This document shows positions 21,766 through 32,760 of a stretch of DNA of 64,000 bases, piece after piece; the stretch's first letter is position 1, and the number at the start of each line of letters is the position of its first letter. A model generated the notes under the pieces. It was not told the DNA's origin and did not search any database. It saw only the letters and a program-made list of their open reading frames with translations. The DNA comes from Rosa chinensis (lineage: Eukaryota > Streptophyta > Magnoliopsida > Rosales > Rosaceae): contig NC_037094.1 of assembly GCF_002994745.2 (NCBI RefSeq), forward strand, positions 23,847,001-23,911,000, written 5' to 3'. Position numbers and translations under genes: made by a program.

Positions 21766-22988
21766 AGACATTTATCCAACGTCATATTGTAAAATATCCT
21801 GACCTAGCAGGACGTTCTGCTAGGGTTTGTGGAGCGATGTCCCTTTTGGTTCGTCGTGACCTATACCTGCTCCATTCATGGAGAAAATTTCAGGCTTTTG
21901 CCTCTTCATCTTCATCTTCGTTGTCTTTGAAGGCAGTGCGTCTGTTGAGCGGAGTTTGGGCGCTGCTGGGGCTGTGTCGGTGGGCCAATTTATTGTTGGT
22001 ACACCATCGAAGGTAGGCGGTGATTACTGGGACGAGTGGGATCAGGGAAGCAGACCTAATGATCTCAGGGGTTTGGGGCTAGGTCTCGCTGCAAATGCAG
22101 TGGTGATTAGTGCTTGGCCGGATCAATGATTGAAGGATAAGGCTGGTGGGAACCCGATTTCTTCTTCTGCCAGTGGGATTGGCTCTTCATCTACTTTGGA
22201 GGGGATCGGTGGTATCTCTCTACAATTCTGGGACTACGACGCTATCGAGACGGGGTTGAAGAATGTCGCATCCTGGTGCGAGGTAAGGGGATTAGGTTCT
22301 TATGGCGATGGCCAAGAGGTGATGTCGCTTGTTGGGACTTCGAGGGCGGTGATTTGTTGGTCGGCGATGGCTATCTCAGTTTGGCAGTCTCCTCTATTAC
22401 AGGTCATAGCTAGGGATGCGTCCGACGGCGCTGCTGTCCAGATCGTTGGCGTCAGGATCTGGATCTGGGATCCAGGTGGGCTTGGCAAATGGAGCCGGAT
22501 TTGGGATCCGGGTGGGATTTGGTTTTGGCCTGCTGCCCACAATCTTTGTTGGGCTTTTTATGATTCGCTAGAATGGATTGGGGCTCCTGTGATTTACTGG
22601 TATTGGATCCAGGACTCAATTTTATGGTCTTTGTTAGTGAAAGATCGTCTACCAACATGGCCATGTTCTGACACCCTGAAGCCTGCTTCGATATTTAGGT
22701 GTGAGAGTGCCTTTATTTCGACGCCAAGTTGATTTTTGTCAATTTGTGTGTTGGAGTTCGATGGATAGTCAAACCACCGACTACTCATTCACTACACGGC
22801 TGCAATCCGTAGTGTAAAATCAGCGTTGCGTCTCGACGTTGCTGCTCTTGCGTTATTAAGTTATTATATTTCATATGTACTTTTCTTTCTGTACTGTTTA
22901 TTCCCTTCTTGATATCTTTTGGCATCGTATCATTATAATATTTCAATTTCAATAAATGGTTGACCTCTTTTGATTAAAAAAAAAAAAA
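21766..22988 (+). mobile_element. Short LINE-derived insertion with poly(A) tail
   Basis: The unit ends at 22977-22989 in TTGATT followed by an A run, and is flanked by near-identical 17-bp direct repeats (21748-21764 AAGGATTCACAAATTAA and about 22988-23004 AAGGATTTGCAAATTAA), the mark of LINE-type target-primed insertion. The interior is GC-richer than the flanks. Near the start it has the CTAGGGTTTGTGG leader phrase seen in the LINE at the left edge in complement. The 3' part (about 22780-22870) could encode the tail of a LINE ORF2, but most of the element is missing, and the long open frame at 22130-22732 has no recognisable domain. Confidence 0.6.
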
Positions 22989-23152
22989 AGGATTTGCAAA
23001 TTAACAGTTGGATGACTTATATGTTAAAAAGAAAATATTTCAATTAAAATTTAAAACACTCATTCAACCTTGTAATTCAAAAGTTATCCTAAAGTTCTTA
23101 TTTTAAAAGTCCTCTCTCATTAGAGACTCTCTCATAGTTTTTGGTATTCACT
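22989..23152. other. Spacer before the MULE
   Basis: AT-rich, nothing recognised apart from the right target repeat of the LINE-derived unit at its start. Confidence 0.4.
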
Positions 23153-23161
23153 TAAAAAAAA

Positions 23162-23440
23162 GGATTAAATTCAGTTTACCCCCCTGAACTTTGGGCCTAA
23201 AATCAGACTGGTCCCTAAACTTTTTTTTTAATTAGACTGGTCCTTGTACTCTCAAACAACATCATCTGAGTCCAAATTCTCCAAATGTGACGTCATAGGC
23301 TAAGTTGGACCCGACAAGGGGGCCCACACTTCAGCTTTTTAAGCCCTGAAGGAGGGCAAAATGGACATTTCCGTTTTAATATAATTTCTAATTTTTATTT
23401 TTATTTTTTCTTTACTCTTTCTCTCCCCCCCTCTTCTTCT
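23162..23440 (+). repeat. Left terminal inverted repeat of MULE
   Basis: Matches the reverse complement of 32153-32423 nearly throughout, including the phrases TGACGTCATAGGCT and GGGCCCACACTTCAGC. The inner end runs into a CT-rich tract. Confidence 0.8.
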
Positions 23441-23936
23441 TCTCCTATATATCGACGACCGCCGCCGTAACACCAAACTGAAATTTCTCACCAACCGTCA
23501 GATCATCACACCAAAATCCTTCAAATCATCACAAACCTCATATCCTCACACTCGCGAGATCTTCCACACCCCAATCCAAGCAACTCCGAAAACTCGAACC
23601 GGAACCTGCACAGATATCAGATTGGAGCAATTCGGGTTACGCCGGCGATGGAGGAGCCCAGATCCTCATTCTAGCCTAGCCTCTGCTCGCACATCCCACC
23701 ACCGCCTATCCCTTGCTGCTGTGCTGCCAACCCATACTGGCCTTTTCCCCTACGCACAACCGGCCTGCGCATCGTCCTCCCCTGCAACAGCCCACACCGC
23801 CATGATCTCGTCCGGCAATTGAAAATGGTGTCGGAGGTTTTCGGCGTGGAGGTGGATCAGGGAGATCAAGTGGTGGTGGAGGTGGAGGAAGAAGATGAGG
23901 GAAAGACTGAGAAAGAGGTTTTCGGTAATATAGATT
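23441..23936 (+). other. MULE interior: GC-rich, gene-like payload
   Basis: About 500 bp, much richer in GC than the surroundings, with CCGCCGCCG and GGAGGTGGAGGAAG tracts and plausible short coding frames on both strands. I recognise no protein. GC-rich 5' gene ends are typical cargo of gene-capturing MULEs (Pack-MULEs), so capture of a host first-exon region is likely but not shown. Confidence 0.45.
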
Positions 23937-23954
23937 AGACACTACAAGAAAAAT

Positions 23955-24400
23955 GGCCTTTTGCAAGGAATTTTTTCCTTGTAAAAAACCGAAAATTCGT
24001 TGCATTAACCCAAATGCAAGGAATATTCCTTGCATTTGAGTCCTTGCAAAGAGGCCCTTGCATTTGAGCAAATACAACAACTTGAAAATTCCTTGCATTT
24101 GGAAAATCATTTGCAAGGAATTTGTCCTTGCATTTTACAATTTAAGGTCCACATTACTGACCATATGTAAGGATAATTCCTTGCATATCAGTCCTTGCAT
24201 TAAACTATATACAAGGAATTTTCACTATTTTCCCAAATGCAAGGACTAATATACAAGAGGAAATTTCCTTACATTTTTGTAAAAGTATGAGTGTGCAAAT
24301 ATCAAATGCAAGGAAATTTCTTTGCATGTTGGTCTTTGCATTTGCTTTTGCGTAAGCTATTGCAAGGAATTTGAGAACTTCCATTCCTTGAATAATTATT
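23955..24400. repeat. Left subterminal repeats of CACTA element
   Basis: More than a dozen copies of a TTGCAAGGAAT / ATTCCTTGCAT core in both orientations spaced by 10-40 bp. This is the array that CACTA DNA-binding proteins recognise near each end. Confidence 0.85.
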
Positions 24401-24827
24401 GTTTTTTTTTCTAATTAAATATAAATTGATTTTCCAGCAAATAAAAAAAAACAAAATAAACTGAATATAAAAGAAATTTTCATATTTCACATTAAATAAC
24501 TGCTACATATATAATGAACTTGTTCATTTGTACATCAAAAGTTAGAAGCTACTCAGCCTACATTAGTTGCACTAATCTAATTAGATGTCCTATATGTGTT
24601 GAGACTTTGAGCTGAGTGAGGCACAAGGTCAAAACTCAAGTAAATCCACCACCAAAGTTCTAATATACTAGTTATGTGTCAGCTTACATTACTCAAAAGG
24701 GACACATTGGATTTGCTTGAGTATTGCTAGACAGTACCATAATCAAGGTAAAAAGCTATAACTGCACAAAAAGGGACATCAGACCAAAACCCTAGCAAAT
24801 GCTCACCCAAACTACTCAAGCAAAGTC

Positions 24828-27718
24828 TTAGAAGTCGGTGCTAGGATGGGGGAAGTCATCCTCACTCATTTGCCCAGGAGATTGCCTCAATAAACATTCC
24901 ACTTGAGCCTTCAATAGTCCATTTTGTTCCTTCATACTGAGCATGTTAAAGGTAAGTTGGTCAATAAGATCACGCAATTCAGCTACCTCAGAATTGTTGC
25001 CACCCCATGCAGATACTCTGCGTATGTTAGAACGTATGTGAGGGACGTTACTAATGCCATGGATCATCCTACCCCTCCTCCCAAGCTCCTTAGCAATTAT
25101 TGGGTACTCAGCTTCCAAAGTCCGTTTGATAGAATCATGTGCAGTACTCTCGGGTGCCTCTTGGTACAACTTCTCTAAAAGGGAATTCCTCTCAGCCTCC
25201 ATCTTCTCCTACACAAACAGAATTAACTAGGTAATGCATCCCGCGCGATGCCGCGGGTTTGTTCACTTGCTAAACTTTATACATTCGTTGTACAAATATT
25301 TACATAACCAGTAGTGATTTGCAAGCACTGACTTCATTAAAGACTTGAAATAGGAGAAATACACAAAGCAATAGCACACAATTTGCAAGCCCAATTGCAT
25401 ACATTAAATCAAGCACAACATCTATTTCAAAGAAAAGTTCCAGATTTACCAACTATACCTCAAAAGATTAAACTGAGCAGTAGCAAGTTTGAGACTCTGA
25501 GCAGGAAACATATTTCTATTTCTTTTCTTACAAAGTTAACAAAGAAAGAGAGAGTTTGCTTTGGCGACAGAAGATAAGAGAGCTGTCGAGGCAGAAAAAT
25601 GATTCAACCGCCCTTACACCAAGGTAATCGTCACACACTGTGGCTGATGCAGTAAAAGAACACTTTTCCAACCTTTTTCTTGTTCTACATTTTTTTAAAG
25701 AGACACTTCCAGGCGATATATCTAATAATAGTCTAATACAAATGCAAACACGAATAAACAGCCACAAACTATCTCCCTACTTCAAACAACCATACAGAAC
25801 ACCGTCACATTAGTACATTAAATGATTCATTTTGTTTCTTTCCCTCTTGATAATTTAGCAAGCAATTAAACATTCTTTCCATAGATGATAATATCATGGT
25901 GTCATGTAGAGTCAAAAAGCAATCAATTGCTCTGTAACATGAAAATACATAATGATTAAGCATAGGAACCACATGTTTACAGCTTCAGAGTTTTACTGCT
26001 GGAGATTGTGAGTAGCAAAAAGAACAATGTCTTTGCTTCATCAACATCTCTCAGCCTTATTGAGCACGTAAGTTATGAAGGAATCAAAATCCAAATCAAA
26101 CAAACCCATTTATATCAGTAGGAGTGTAACGAACTAATTTATATCAGTAGCAAAAAGAACAATCTTTCAAAATCCAAATCAAACAAACGCATATATACAA
26201 ATCCAAACCCTACTGATCTAACACTCCAATTGAAGAAATTAAAATGAATAAATTTCATATTGATGTAACGAACCCCAGTTGTAGAAATCCAAATCAAGCA
26301 CCGCAATAATTGATGCAACAATCCTAACACAATACAGCCATTAAATGATAATATACCCGCAGTCTAGTAAGAGATTAACGAGCTTAATTTAAAGCCCAAA
26401 AGGAGTAACTGAACATTTAAGAGTGGCTTTTGAACTTGAAACTAATTCATGTTTACCTTAGAGGCCACCAAAGCATGTTGCACGTATGGCCGTGCACCCG
26501 CTCTGTGAGTATGTTGTTGCATATACCTGTTAGCAGAATTCTTTTCCGCAATCTCCTTCATTATGCAAATAATTATCAATCAAATCTATAAAATTTCAGT
26601 TAGAATAATTGAATAATAAAACCAAAGAAATTAATGAATCCATACAATGCAAGACTGGTTGGTGTATTTGTTGACACAAAGCCAATGCCAATGTGAGACA
26701 GGTCTCCCATTCCATAAATCTGCACTAGGCAAGTTTGCTCTTCCTAGCTCAGGTGAGCCAAATGCTTTCCATTCCTTCTTTAGTCGAGTCTTGAATTGGG
26801 AGTAGGCAGTAGACATTTTGGAATCCACATACGCAACAACAGCTGGATCAATTAAGTCCACCGTAAAGAACACCTGATTAAGAATTGTTAGGTACATCAA
26901 ATTTACATTTACTTAGGTACACATATACCTATTAGAATTGTTAGTAAATAATTATTTATTTAAAACAAAGAACAAATCCACCTCATTTAGGATAAACTCA
27001 CCCGCAATTCCTCTCTTAGCAACCTCTTATCATCTTCTTCATCAATATCAGACCAGCCATATTTGCATACTGGTGCCCCACCCAGAACAGTAATTCCTAT
27101 CTCAGAAGTAAACATTTTAGAAATTGTGTCATCAGAAGGGACATGAATGGTCGGATGAAAGTCAACACGCAGAGGTCCACCATTAGCCTTTATAAGCTCC
27201 TGAAGAGCTTTACCACATGATTTACCACGCTTCCTTTTCATGCCAATGCCCACAAAAGGGATTTCTGCAAACAAAAGCCAATTGTATATATTTACCTATC
27301 CTATATGCCTAACCTAATTTGCTTTGGGGAAAAAAAAACAAAGAAAAATAGGAAGAAATAGAAAAATCCAAGACAAATACGATCTACCTTGTTGGGTAGG
27401 CAGTTGATGAATTGATGGAGCCACGTTAGCTGGTAGTGGCACGTTGGTTTGTGGTGGCAAATTAGCTCTTGGTGGCGTGTTAGCTCTTGCTCGTACATGA
27501 CTAACATGAGCATGAACAGTAGTTGTTGCTGGCACATTTTTACGCACAGTAGGGGTAGCAAACACATTATCTGTCATAGTTGGCGTTGCTGGCACATTCT
27601 CACGCACAGTAGGTCTAGCTGACACATTATTAGCCATAGTTGTTGTAGCTGGCTGTTGAGGTGGAGGCACTTTTTGAACCTTCCTTATCTGCTTCCCTCT
27701 CCCTTGAGCCATCTGCAA
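24828..27718 (-). CDS. CACTA second gene, plant transposase (Ptta/En/Spm) family, five exons
   Basis: Minus-strand exons from splice signals: 27718-27388, 27264-27002, 26873-26646, 26555-26457, 25208-24828. Exon 1 is Pro/Thr/Val-rich with a basic start (MAQGRGKQIRKVQKVPPP). Exon 2 carries FTSEIGITVLGG and ends at a phase-zero donor. Exon 3 has LIDPAVVAYVDSKMSTAY, FKTRLKKEWK and HWHWLCVNKYTN. Exon 4 has EKNSANRYMQQHTHRAGA, the conserved SxKNxxNR-type block of the family. Exon 5 is a coiled-coil-like tail. This gene is regularly found beside TNP2 in plant CACTA elements, and its product is thought to bind element ends. Joins between exons 3 and 4 are the least certain. No stop or shift seen in any exon. 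Confidence 0.8.
25212..26456. other. Large intron of the CACTA second gene
   Basis: Intron between exons 4 and 5, AT-rich. It contains a GC-rich hairpin at 25240-25257 (CCCGCGCGATGCCGCGGG) followed by CTAA, reminiscent of a Helitron 3' end, but with no room for an element body to its left. Confidence 0.5.
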
Positions 27719-27886
27719 TATGTCAATTACCTTTAGCTCAATTACAAATAAAACAGTTTTCTTAGCTCAAAGAAAAATAAGTACAAGCAGTGCACTAATC
27801 ATACATAGAATACATTATAAAAAATAACATGTATATTTCATTGAACTTCAACATGAGATATTACCTAGACTAATTGACCACTACCA

Positions 27887-28310
27887 TTATTCTAAATCAC
27901 TATCTGCCTCACTACCAACTATATCTTCATTTTCATTTGATGATAGTTCATCATCCTCCATAACGTCAACATCATCATTTATGAAATCATTGTCATTCTC
28001 TGTGTCAATTAGCAATGACCTATTGGAATCGTCTAAGATTATAGTTTCAGGCTCACCATCATCTCTAACTAACGATGTTTCAATTTCATCATCCTCCATC
28101 TGGACTTCCCATTCCATGTTAGTGTCACTATCATCATCATTATTCTCATCACCATTGTTGTCAATGTTATTGTCATCTTCATTATCTTCTTTCTCTGGCA
28201 CATCCCACACATGTCTAGGTGAATCCTTTGAACAACTTTCCATGGATGACCCAACTTTGGGTCATCGAGATAAAAGACTTGATCTGCTTCAATTGCTAGC
28301 ACATACGGAT
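27887..28310 (-). pseudogene. Remnant of CACTA TNP2 transposase C-terminus
   Basis: Minus strand, starting near 28310: VLAIEADQVFYLDDPKLG and PWKVVQRIH, then in another frame SPRHVWDVPE followed by a long Asp/Asn/Glu-rich tail to a stop near 27887. The FYLDDPKLG...WKVV...RHVWDVPE order is the C-terminal domain (DUF4216 type) of plant TNP2 transposases. A one-base deletion near 28226 separates the two parts. The catalytic DDE region that should precede it is absent. The acidic tail (27887-28200) is typical for the family. Confidence 0.8.
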
Positions 28311-29940
28311 CATTCTTGCACCATCGACTATTTATATTAACTATTTATATTATGTATATAATGGGCCACTAATCTTCAAAATTAAGTAATTGAAGGAAAT
28401 CAAACAAAGTACTTAAAAATATATACCAAGCTCATAATGAACTAAAGACATGTTGAAACTTTTGAACATGTATAAATATTGATAGATAAATAATTCATAT
28501 CATGACATATTGAGATTGATACTTGAAAAAAGTAGGTAGTGAAATCAAACCTTTTCCTTAGTTTCTTTGAGGACTGCACAAGCTCAATTTAACGACTTCA
28601 CACAAATGGTTTCAGGAGGATTCTAATGACCTTAATGTTTCCTTGTACTGAAATAATATGTGCAAGATCAAACAGTTAAATTTTGACACAATAAGTATAA
28701 GTGACACAATTAAAAAAAAGAAGCAGAGTAATAATCCTTTGGTCTTTCCTAGGAAGTGTCAGTCAATAATCCTTATCATAAACTAAGACATGTCGAAATT
28801 GGCTGAGATACATGTAATTAAAGTCTAAGCAATCAAAATTATCTTTATTGAAATACCTGAGCTCTACCCAAAGCAAATGAAGGAATTAGCACTTTTCCCC
28901 CACTAGCAACACATGAATGAACCTGCATATAGATCAACAACACAACCACCTTCATAGAGAAATCAATATCTGAAACCAAGACAAAGCTATAACCAAGAAG
29001 TTTTACTAGTGTAGAAAACTAATTAAATGAGAAAATGATTTTAGAGGAGTGTCAATTTAACAGCTATTATAATTAAGATGCAAACTCGAAGGCTAGCTCT
29101 TCGGCGAGGAGCTGAAAGCAAGCATTAAACATGACCCGTTTTGGTCGCTATACTATGTCCAACCATACATGTGCATTTTTCTCCATTACTACTCACATCC
29201 TCTTTGATCCACTGGTCAATTATATCAATCATGCATCAATTTTCCTATTATGAGTAATAACTAAATAAGGACTCAAAGTGTGAAATAGAAAGTCAATGCC
29301 CCCAACTCTATCTAATTAAATGTTTAAAGTAACCTCTTGCTTAAGGAACTCATCTGTAACATGCAAGGCAGTTTATAAATCAATTGAAGGTCGGTGTATG
29401 AAATTCATCAACTATGACCCAGAATGGTTCAATTATAAATTCTGGGAGCCAGGAAAGAATTCCATACATTTATAGTGGCAAAACTCCATCATAATTTTAC
29501 ATTGATCATACTTCCAAAATATCATAAATAGATACTGATATACTGGTATTCATTATTCAAACACATAGCTCGATAAAAAAAGTGCACAATTTGTCCAAGA
29601 GCAGAATGACTGTAAGCCAACCTCAACCTTTATTGTGTGTTTTTCTTTTCTGGTCTATTCATTTCCTCAGTAATTACAACATCTATCATACTTTGGTCAA
29701 AAATATCAAATTTTGATTTGAGTACATACTAATTGGATTACTGATCATCCAGACAATAGAGATGAGAGTGCATATGGACCACTACTGCATGCATATCTTT
29801 AAAAGTTAAAATGGAAGAGGAAAACAAAAAACTAGGAGCAGGTGGTAATTGATGTCTAATATTGTACTTTTGGCCTATACTCATACATAACTTCAGTTAA
29901 AGGAAGCAATCATATAAGCGTAAGTTGTAATTCTGTCATC

Positions 29941-29973
29941 CCTAAAGCTCAGTTGAAGAAATCGAACACATAG
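29941..29973 (+). repeat. 33-bp direct repeat, copy 1
   Basis: Begins CCTAAAGCTCAGTTGAAG and is identical to 30882-30914. The copies are 941 bp apart inside the CACTA interior. Confidence 0.85.
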
Positions 29974-30881
29974 CTCTTCTTGAAGCAAATCCAATGTATT
30001 TATCCAAAATAAAAAAATTGAACTTTTGATGGAACCAAGATATCCAATAAACCTACTAGGTTCAAAGATGAGATGTTTAGGATTATCCAGCACAGATGGA
30101 AAATACAGGAAGACACTAATTTTAATATCCCTGACACTAAAGAACTAAAATCAACAAGATCCCTCTCACTAAAGTTCATTCTGAAAGTGAGATTCCACAT
30201 AAAACCTGGAATAATTAGGAGGCTAAGGAAGACTAAGCACGATGATCCAAAGACGTAAAAGCTAGAAAACAGTAACTGAAAGGATGACCCCACAAGGCCA
30301 CATGACAATTATCTTCCCAAGAGTTAAAATCAGATAGCCCGAAGATATATATATGGGTTTCTACAAACAACCTGGGAATCCCACCTATTAAGATGGCATC
30401 CCATACTTGCTATGGGTGACAGTAGCTGCTTATTGAGTTGAAAACATGACCAAAGCTCTTCCTTTGAAGTCCAAAAAATCCAGAGAACATATTCCTATCC
30501 CAAAAACAGGGATCAACATCACAGCCAAGCCACAGACTCATGGTTTTGAAACCTTGCCTCTTTGCTTCCCATCAAAATACATTGGCATGTCACTAATACC
30601 TAAACTGCGTAATTATAGAATGGTATAAATGGACGATAATAGAAAAACAATTTCAATCCAGCCCGGTCTTTCTTAAAATTCCAAATTCTCTCGATGCTGA
30701 ATCCTTTATATATGGTTACTTAACCTCACTCTCATTAGTCAATATACACTCCACTCTGTAGGCATTAGACCCTAAAGCACATGTCCTCCTATGACCAACA
30801 GCAAATAGTTACAAGACACTAGTGAACAAAATCAACTCAAAAGAGAAAATTATCATGATGACAGTAATTCTGCAATAATTA

Positions 30882-30914
30882 CCTAAAGCTCAGTTGAAGA
30901 AATCGAACACATAG
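30882..30914 (+). repeat. 33-bp direct repeat, copy 2
   Basis: Identical to 29941-29973, followed by different sequence. Confidence 0.85.
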
Positions 30915-31794
30915 ACAGAAGCTTTTTATGTCGAGTGGATAGAAGTTCATAGTATGAAGTTTATTTTGTCTTAGCTTGTTTCTTTCACCTAAATATCTTG
31001 AACAATTCATCAATCTCAGAATCCCCAAGAACACTTCTCATAAATGAAACCATTTTCGTCTTATAAAAAAAAATGAAACCATTTTCATTCTGCAACTCCC
31101 TATTCTGGTAAAGCCAGCAGACCATGAAAGCCCAACACTTTACCTTAATCCTCCTCTCCAACCAAACTAAGCTCATCTAATTTTTCTTACTTTCCCTCAT
31201 TTTCTCACTTGATTTTCACATAGTTCTTTGTTATAGAGCTTTGAGTTTGCAAAAAGGTATGAACTATATCAAGATCTTTAGCAATTTTCATTCTTTAGAT
31301 TGTCAAATGATCAATTTTGTATATTTGCAATTGAAAGCTAAATTAACATCGTCAGGCTAATGTTTAGCCAAACTAAAACCCTTTCTTGTTGCTTTTATAC
31401 AAAGCAAATTCAAAACATTTTCATCACCACCAATCAACAGAGATCATAAAAATCCCAAATTGACTTGTTAAAAGAGAACCCAGAGCACAAAAATAGAAAG
31501 CCCATACATCAATTTGCAAGAACATAATTATCAAAGATTAAATCTTCAAGTAGAGAGAGCACAAGAACCTGAATACAACTTTCACCATGTCAATGACATC
31601 AAGGACGAGAGAGATGAAGAAATGTCTTCTTCTAATGCCAAAGATGAATAGGAAAATTGATAGGAACAAGAAGCATCGGCGGTACTCGTAAGAGTTCGTC
31701 GTCAAATTCTGAGAGAATATCGAGAGCTTTCAGAATTGGTCTTTGGGATATGTGAGAGAAGCTTCCATATGTTTATTTTTCTATTTGATATCGG

Positions 31795-32140
31795 CAAAGG
31801 AAGTAAGGAATTGGGTTCCTTGTTTTTTATTACATACAAGGAATTTTCTCAAATCCTTGCCGTATTAATGTAAACAAAAGAAAGAATTGTACAATTCCTT
31901 GTATTAAGTTTTTTTCTTTTTAGCGCCAACTCTCCCGCCCAGATTAATGCAAGGATTGTGAAACATTTACAAGGAATTGTTTGGTTCTAAAATATCTGGA
32001 GCCCAAATGCAAGGAAGTTTGCTATTCTTTGTATATTCTCTTAAACAAATACAAGGAACTGTAATATTCTTTGCATACTCACACCAAATACAAGGAACTT
32101 TGGCTCTTTGCATATAAACCCCTTGCAAAAGCTCATATTT
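31795..32140. repeat. Right subterminal repeats of CACTA element
   Basis: Repeated CAAGGAATT / AATTCCTTG cores in both orientations, mirroring the left end. With the terminal inverted repeat this defines the 5' end of the minus-strand genes and probably holds their promoter. Confidence 0.85.
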
Positions 32141-32152
32141 CTTGTAGTGAGA

Positions 32153-32423
32153 AGAAGAAGAAGGGGGAGAGAGAGAGAGAGAGAAGAAGAAGAAAAGAAA
32201 TTATATTAAAATGGAAATGTCCATTATGCCCTCTTTCAGGGATTAAAAAGCTGAAGTGTGGGCCCTCTTGTCGGGTCCAACTCAGCCTATGACGTCACAT
32301 TTGGAGAATTTGGACTCGGGTGATGTTGTTTGAGAGTACAAGGACCAGTCTGATTAAAAAAAAAGTTTAGGGACCAGTCTAATTTTAGGCCCAAAGTTCA
32401 GGAGGGTAAACTGAATTTAATCC
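32153..32423 (-). repeat. Right terminal inverted repeat of MULE
   Basis: Reverse complement of 23162-23440. It starts directly after the CACTA target duplication, so the CACTA landed at the inner edge of this repeat, in its GA-rich tract. Confidence 0.8.
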
Positions 32424-32432
32424 TAAAAAAAA

Positions 32433-32760
32433 ATTATGCAAACGAGGGCAGTCCAACCTTGGAATGGACAGTTCAAGATTTGTCGATCATTACTAGAACG
32501 TATTATATATAACTTTCAATTCCTTCATGATCTGTCGAACATAACCATAATACTAAGTTTTTAGGAGACAATATGATTGTTACATAAATATATTAGTTAA
32601 AATGCATGTGACACGTCAATAAACCCATTAAAATGTACAAACTGGAGATATATGGAGATAACTAAGGTTTTGATCGATGCTATATATGCAATACTAAATA
32701 TGAGGACACAGACCAAAAAAAAGTAATTATATGAGTACTTGCTGAGGACCGGTCTTGACT
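32433..32760. other. Short intergenic stretch
   Basis: AT-rich, nothing recognised apart from a possible polyadenylation context for the minus-strand gene to the right. Confidence 0.4.

Larger units (their letters stand above)
28311..31790. other. CACTA interior without recognisable coding sequence
   Basis: About 3.5 kb where the main transposase should lie. No DDE motif, no long frame that I can support on either strand. A 33-bp direct repeat (29941-29973 and 30882-30914) is present. Likely a filler replacing deleted TNP2 sequence, or unrelated captured DNA. Confidence 0.5.
23940..32149 (-). mobile_element. CACTA (En/Spm) DNA transposon, genes on minus strand, deleted copy
   Basis: Begins CACTACAAGAAAAATGG at 23940 and ends with its inverted counterpart (CATATTTCTTGTAGTG) at 32149. 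The 3-bp target duplication AGA lies at 23937-23939 and 32150-32152. Both ends carry many short subterminal repeats of TGCAAGGAAT/ATTCCTTGCA type, as CACTA transposase binding needs. Coding sequence is on the minus strand, so the right end is the 5' side: a remnant of the TNP2 transposase C-terminus (27887-28310), then the second gene (24828-27718). The bulk of TNP2 is missing; the copy is non-autonomous. Confidence 0.93.
23162..32423. mobile_element. Mutator-like element (MULE) with long terminal inverted repeats, split by a CACTA element
   Basis: The two ends are inverted copies starting GGATTAAATTCAGTTTACCC at 23162 and at 32423 on the opposite strand. The inverted repeats are about 270-280 bp. 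They are flanked by the same 9 bases, TAAAAAAAA (23153-23161 and 32424-32432); nine is the MULE target-duplication length, though this one is low complexity. Without the CACTA insertion the element is only about 1.05 kb and holds no transposase, so it is non-autonomous. Confidence 0.8.

Noticed and set aside
22130..22732. 200-codon plus-strand open frame in the LINE-derived unit
   Set aside because: It has no ATG at its start and no recognisable domain, contains a local repeat, and lies in GC-rich element sequence where open frames are common by chance.
25240..25273. Full Helitron ending in the CACTA intron
   Set aside because: The hairpin lies too close to a coding exon to leave space for a body, and the following base is A instead of T; kept only as a low-interest observation.
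27981..28340. Plus-strand Ser-rich open frame
   Set aside because: It is the mirror of the acidic tail of the TNP2 remnant on the minus strand (Asp codons read as Ser/Ile on the other strand).
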